Of a DNA stretch of 64,000 bases, positions 59,471 through 64,000 are shown piece by piece. Position 1 is the first letter of the stretch; each line of letters begins with the position of its first letter. The translations under genes were made by a program, and so were the position numbers. The notes under the pieces were generated by a model. That model was not told the origin of the DNA and did no database searches. It was given only the letters and a program-made list of their open reading frames with translations. The DNA is taken from positions 177,109 through 241,108 of the forward strand of contig JTDE01000448.1 of NCBI GenBank assembly GCA_014338405.1, read 5' to 3'. The stretch comes from Paragonimus skrjabini miyazakii. Taxonomy: Eukaryota; Platyhelminthes; Trematoda; Plagiorchiida; Troglotrematidae.

Positions 59471-62400
59471 TGAAAGATGGTGGCTGAACTAGTGATACCG
59501 GAATTTTGACCTACAGAGTTAGAATTACTAACGGGGAGCCAGTGAGTGAAATGAGCGGTATGGCTGCATTAGACGAGGGGATATATTGGTGATCCAAACA
59601 ATGGAACAGTGATCGCACGAAAATAAACGTTCTGATAAATACATGGACCTTTCCGGTAATTTAGTAGTGTTGTATACGATCACCGAGTTATCTGAGTAAC
59701 CAATTCGGTCTACAGTATGAGCCACACGCCCTAAATCTTGATACTAAGCCTCCGCTGAGCACATTTTTTCTAGTTCTATCCACCATATTCTTCATCAAAT
59801 GGACGTTTCAGTCATCAAAATGCATTTACAAAGAACTGGACATACGACGAGTGTCAATTATGCATCTGAACTGATTGTTTACACGGATCGAAAACCATTC
59901 TGTCTGGGAACAGTCTGGACCAGAGAGGAGTAATGGGTTTCCGATAAACAAATCAATATGATTGGTAAAACTTACATAACTGTTATAGAGCTAAAGAAAT
60001 AACTATAGGAAAATCTTTGTTCAACTTGCCTATGACTCTTCTTCCACTACTTACTGTTTATCTACTGACGCAGCTAACAATTTATTATTCTGATGTATTA
60101 CGGTTTCTGTTATCTCTCTGAAAACTAGCGTGATTTCCATTCTAGATGCTCTTCCTACTATCTGTGTAAACTTGTATTAATTTAGGAGGATATAATTGTA
60201 GAAGTTAAACGACATGTTCCTGTCGGCTTTTATGCAATAAAGTATGTTTCTTGGAGGTATTCTTTTAGAATTTAAGGAAACGCCTACAAAAATATTAGTG
60301 AGAACAGAGTGTATTCACAAAATGTGGACACTTGATTACACCACGTTAAGTTTCAATACACGCGTAAGACTCGCTATCTTTCGATGGAGTTGAAAGTGTA
60401 TAAAAGTATGAAACTGTAAAGACAGCAAACGATGGTTATGTTAGACAAACGGATGGTAGTACGAACAGGTGTCTGAGTTAGAACAAAGAGGCATTCTGAG
60501 TTCATTGCAAACATTAGGAATTCGACAACAGCCAACCAGAAGTCGACAAAATCTACGAAATTAATCAAAAGAATTTCTTGGTGATTTGACTTACGGTCAA
60601 CTATGAAATCTATTCCATAGCTTGCTTGTAAATTATGATTAGGGGATTTTGAAATTATTCTTACGGCGCAAAATTCGCGAAAATGTAACGAAGATTCGCT
60701 ACTCCACTGTCAATACATATTTAGTCTAGTTTTCATTTTATCCATGTTAACCTGTTTAAAGTAGTTCTTATTTTACTTTACTTAAAAAACCGTTTGTTAA
60801 AGATCAATGATATTTTTCAGTGCGCCAACAATGAATCTCACTTGAATTGAGACATAGGTCACAGTTTGCTAGCGCTACTGAGGGTCTGGTTCAAGGTTTT
60901 GATCCAGTTAGCTCTTCAAACGTGTCCACAGTGAGGTCCAATAATTTGTTTAGATCGCAACCTTCTTTTCAAACATTAGTCTCCGCACATATTGATTGCA
61001 GTATCGGTCGGTATTAGATAGCACAGTCTGCTCTTGGTTGTTATGTATTCTGTGACTATGTGGCAAATTCCTGAGACTTAACATAACTAGAGTAAACATT
61101 AAAACAGTGTACGGTAGTGCTGGCTCAATCGGTTCAATTCAACCTCTCCACCATGAACGATAAATGCCCTACAGGTGGGACCGGAAACAGACGTGAATCA
61201 TGCTACGATGTAGCAACGCACCGGAATTAAAATTGTCTGTGTTCTATCAAGCAACTAGAGTTGCGAATGCCTTCTCTTTTTAACAACAACGGATACATCT
61301 TCAGCTTAATCCCCCTTGTACCCGTCGTAAAAAATGCTGTATGCATACTGATAAACATAGTGCTTTTGTATTTATGCTCCTATCTTTTTGTGAGGTAGGC
61401 AAAATAGACTTTTTCAACTACACCATTAATATGCGCCACAAGTATCAATCAAGAATAGAAGTGAAATATATAACAAAAGTTGATTTTTTTCGACTGGCCT
61501 ATCTAAAAAACGACTAAAAATAGCTTAAAATCGTTCGCCAATAGATATTTTGTACATTATGTCTCTGAATTTTAGCAAGTGGTTATTTGAATGCCTCCAG
61601 TCATTTAACTGTCGCTTCTATATTCTTCTCCACTGAAGAGCTACCGTGTTTATATTTTTGTGATAGGCTTAGAAACGCTAAAGTCTGATGACAGACCTTA
61701 TACTTTTGAGAGAAACACAAAGTGTTTTGTCCTTCTGGATACAGAACCTTGCATTTTGCTAGAAATATTAATTAGCTAATTGAGCTATTAGTAGGAAACG
61801 TCGAACTTACTGTAATAGTACGTTGTACCACAGAGTTTCAAAGAAGGTAATGCATTCAACAGAACAGCGTCGTATAATTCAGAAGTGCACAAGAATGAAC
61901 AAGCCAAGTGTGCTTTTTGGTTACATGCTGGGTCGGTAAGTTTGATAAAACTTTTAGTAGAATGTTGAACGGTAATTTCGATTATAAATAAATTTCAAAG
62001 CAACAATTCAAATTTACGCTGCCGGACTGAACTCATTAGATCCTTTCCAAAGAACCGGAGAATATTGTTAAAATTCTGTCGGTACTCACCCCAGCAGGCG
62101 GCCTGTTTTTTCTTGATGAACGTGTTCCTAATCGATGTCAGAGTTTAGAGTTCTGTCGATTGATACTGCCATGAACTACTTTCACCATGGACACAATGTA
62201 GTGTTTAATCCTACCTACATGGATCATTGCTTAGCGTAACAGCTATATATGATGAACTTTGTGTAAAGAACAGGACTCGAACCGATTTTAAAGCGAACAG
62301 CTTGGTAAGTGTGGGATAGTGATATCTGCAACAGACAGAACGAGATTAAGCCAAGCGAGCATTTAGCTGGTTCTCAACTGAACGTCGAACAAACATTTTT

Positions 62401-62789
62401 CAAACGTGAAGTCAGAAACGCTATTTCGCACGAGTGATGCCATGACAGATTTCGCTGCGTCTTTAAGATTGCTTACTGCAGATTATTAAATCTTATCAAA
62501 TCAAAACGGAAACGCAAAGCAAATTGCAATGAAATGTCAACCGTCTAATGGCACACACACCCTATCATAACCATGGCAATGAGAGAATGATGAACAGTTC
62601 TTGTTGAATGTATAAGGTGAGTCTGCTCCTTTTGATGGCAACCGCCTTGGCGTGGGGTGGTGGTCGTGTAAATGATCCTGAACACTTTGGATGTGCATGG
62701 TTGATAGTGAATCTTTCGTCGAATCCGCCAGGCGTTGTGCAACTCGAGGCATTTTCATTTATGCCGAGATTCTTTATACCTCCAAGAAT
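59471..62789. other. No gene recognised
   Basis: Short frames only (59528-59725 -, 60374-60568 -). The frame beginning at 62608 (+) runs into PLE-E. No repeat relation is visible in 59.5-62.5 kb. Confidence 0.38.
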
Positions 62790-64000
62790 GATATATGCTG
62801 CCGAAATGAAGGCTCAATGTGGACAGTTATTTAGGCGGCTTTCTGAATTGGAGATAAATTTGGATGCAACCTAAGTGTGACTGAAGAACAAGTCCATAGA
62901 TATGGGACAAAAATATCGAATTACTGCAATTAGACAAAGATGCTGTTAAGTAAGCAGTAGATGCTAGCATTGAAAGTGTTAAAGTCGAAGAAATCTCTAA
63001 TTACTGTTCAACCGGACGAGGGTTATGAAGTGATCGTTTTGGATCGTGCGCAGTACACGGGCAAGATGTTTTCTACACTGAGTAATCAATCTACGTTTCG
63101 ACTTGAGGGAAAACATAACACTACCTATCTAGAACGTCGTGAGGAAGGAAATACAGACACTTCAAGAGAGACAACTTGTCAATGAAGCTAAGTTTTGATC
63201 CATAAATCCACAGGAATTGCAACGACTCAACTTCATGGTATTTTAAGGACGCACATTCAAAACGTTTCTTTGAGGTCGATTTATCGATGACCAGTTCGCC
63301 GTATCACAAACTTGCAATTTGTTTGTCAAAGACCTTGAGACCAGCTCATCACTCATTTGACAAATATAGCATGAAGGACAACTTTGAACAAGTCAACTTA
63401 CTGGACATCATAAACACAGGACAGAAGTACCTTAACTCCACGAGTATCAAATCCCTGGTTGAAAAAGTTTCATTGCGTGAAACGATTCAATATCTGCTGG
63501 ATTTCATTGAAGGTCGTCAAATAATTATCGGTTTGCCCACTAGCGGATTGCAGAATACCTCTTTTATCTGTGCGCCTTGAAAAATAGCTCCTTGTTTCGA
63601 GACAAATCTTATAGAGAGACGGAGAGTGTAGCAATTGAAAGCACCCTATAACCAAATCAAAGTGATATTTTTGTCTGTAAGTTTGGAAGTCGAGCCTATA
63701 GTTTTCTCGGTAAGCTCACACTATACACAAGATAGGCACATGAAACATTCATTACCGCAAAAAACTAACAACAATTTTTGTCAGCGTCAAGTGTGCTGAA
63801 CTGTTTACACAGCAATTTTTGCATCAATCCTAAAGGAGAACACGACTCGCCATCGTTTCTTGATAGTCTCATGATTAGAAAGTAGGATGGAACGGTCAGG
63901 AACATGTGGACTGGTCAGCATTTGCATTTCAACATTTTCTTACCAATCGGTTGTAAACGTGGCCTAGTCCGAACGATGTCTGGGTGGGCTGAACACATTT
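62790..64000 (+). pseudogene. Degenerate Penelope-like element, running off the window (PLE-E)
   Basis: Longest degenerate PLE here and the only one keeping the N-terminal RT part. In order: IYAAEMKAQCGQLFRRL (near 62785-62840); the D-K-G-type box as LITVQPDEGYEVIVLDRAQY (63000-63060); LHGILRTHIQNVSLRSIY in place of MYGLPKVHKSGIPLRPIL (about 63230-63290); SPYHKLAICLSKTLRP and KYSMKDNFEQVNLL (frame 63287-63580); SIKSLVEKVSLRETIQYLLD in place of the first catalytic motif (Asp lost). Then scraps, and LLNCLHSN, MIRK with a stop, TVRNMWTGQHLHF and GCKRGLVRT (63795-63985), the last equivalent to KNTWTGQYLHF and YKRGLVRT. The YVDD region is not readable. Stops and frameshifts throughout. The nuclease end should lie just beyond 64000. 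Confidence 0.8.

Noticed and set aside
1..64000. Bacterial-style features (operons, ribosome binding sites, terminators, riboswitches, CRISPR)
   Set aside because: The content (PLEs, SINEs, GPCR, LINE and gypsy relics) is that of an animal nuclear genome, so such calls would be meaningless here.

Overview
The window looks like a repeat-rich, gene-poor stretch of an invertebrate nuclear genome, most likely a flatworm (trematode or cestode). The reasons are: AT-rich sequence with no operon-like gene packing; many Penelope-like retroelement (PLE) remains with RT and GIY-YIG domains; tRNA-derived SINEs; and an intronless rhodopsin-like GPCR that resembles the platyhelminth-specific orphan receptors (PROF1-like). 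The species cannot be named from the sequence alone. A run of exactly 100 Ns at 1779-1878 is an assembly gap.

Only one convincing intact host gene is visible: a single-exon seven-transmembrane receptor at 29332-30273 (+). A clearly related but broken copy lies about 9 kb away on the opposite strand (19201-20104). It aligns along nearly its whole length but has stop codons and frameshifts.

The rest is mostly mobile-element remains. From left to right: a Tc1/mariner-type transposase relic (about 2760-3610, -); a tandem pair of SINE1 copies (3783-4372); a long featureless stretch (4.4-12.6 kb); PLE relics (12.8-13.1 kb, possibly 15.5-15.7 kb, and 18.2-18.8 kb); SINE2 copies (14.3-14.8 kb); a head-to-head SINE1 pair (15.9-16.3 kb); the GPCR pseudogene; a 1.4-kb element with 289-bp terminal inverted repeats and TA flanks (21848-23255); more SINE1 copies (23.4, 25.9, 27.6 and 39.5 kb); the GPCR gene; a PLE relic (35.5-36.1 kb); a Ty3/gypsy integrase relic (40.85-41.43 kb, -); a young-looking PLE with an inverted duplicated 3' end (47393-49526); SINE2 (50.96-51.2 kb); a PLE scrap (53.9 kb); a CR1-like LINE endonuclease relic (55.4-55.8 kb, -); another PLE relic (58.6-59.5 kb, -); and a long degenerate PLE running off the right edge (62.8-64.0 kb, +).

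Nearly all relics were recognised by reading translations against each other, with the 485-residue PLE ORF and the intact GPCR as internal references. No CRISPR, rRNA, true tRNA or multi-exon host gene could be supported. I did not find a clearly new biological system. The most interesting items are the GPCR gene/pseudogene pair, the palindromic PLE insertion and the long-TIR element.
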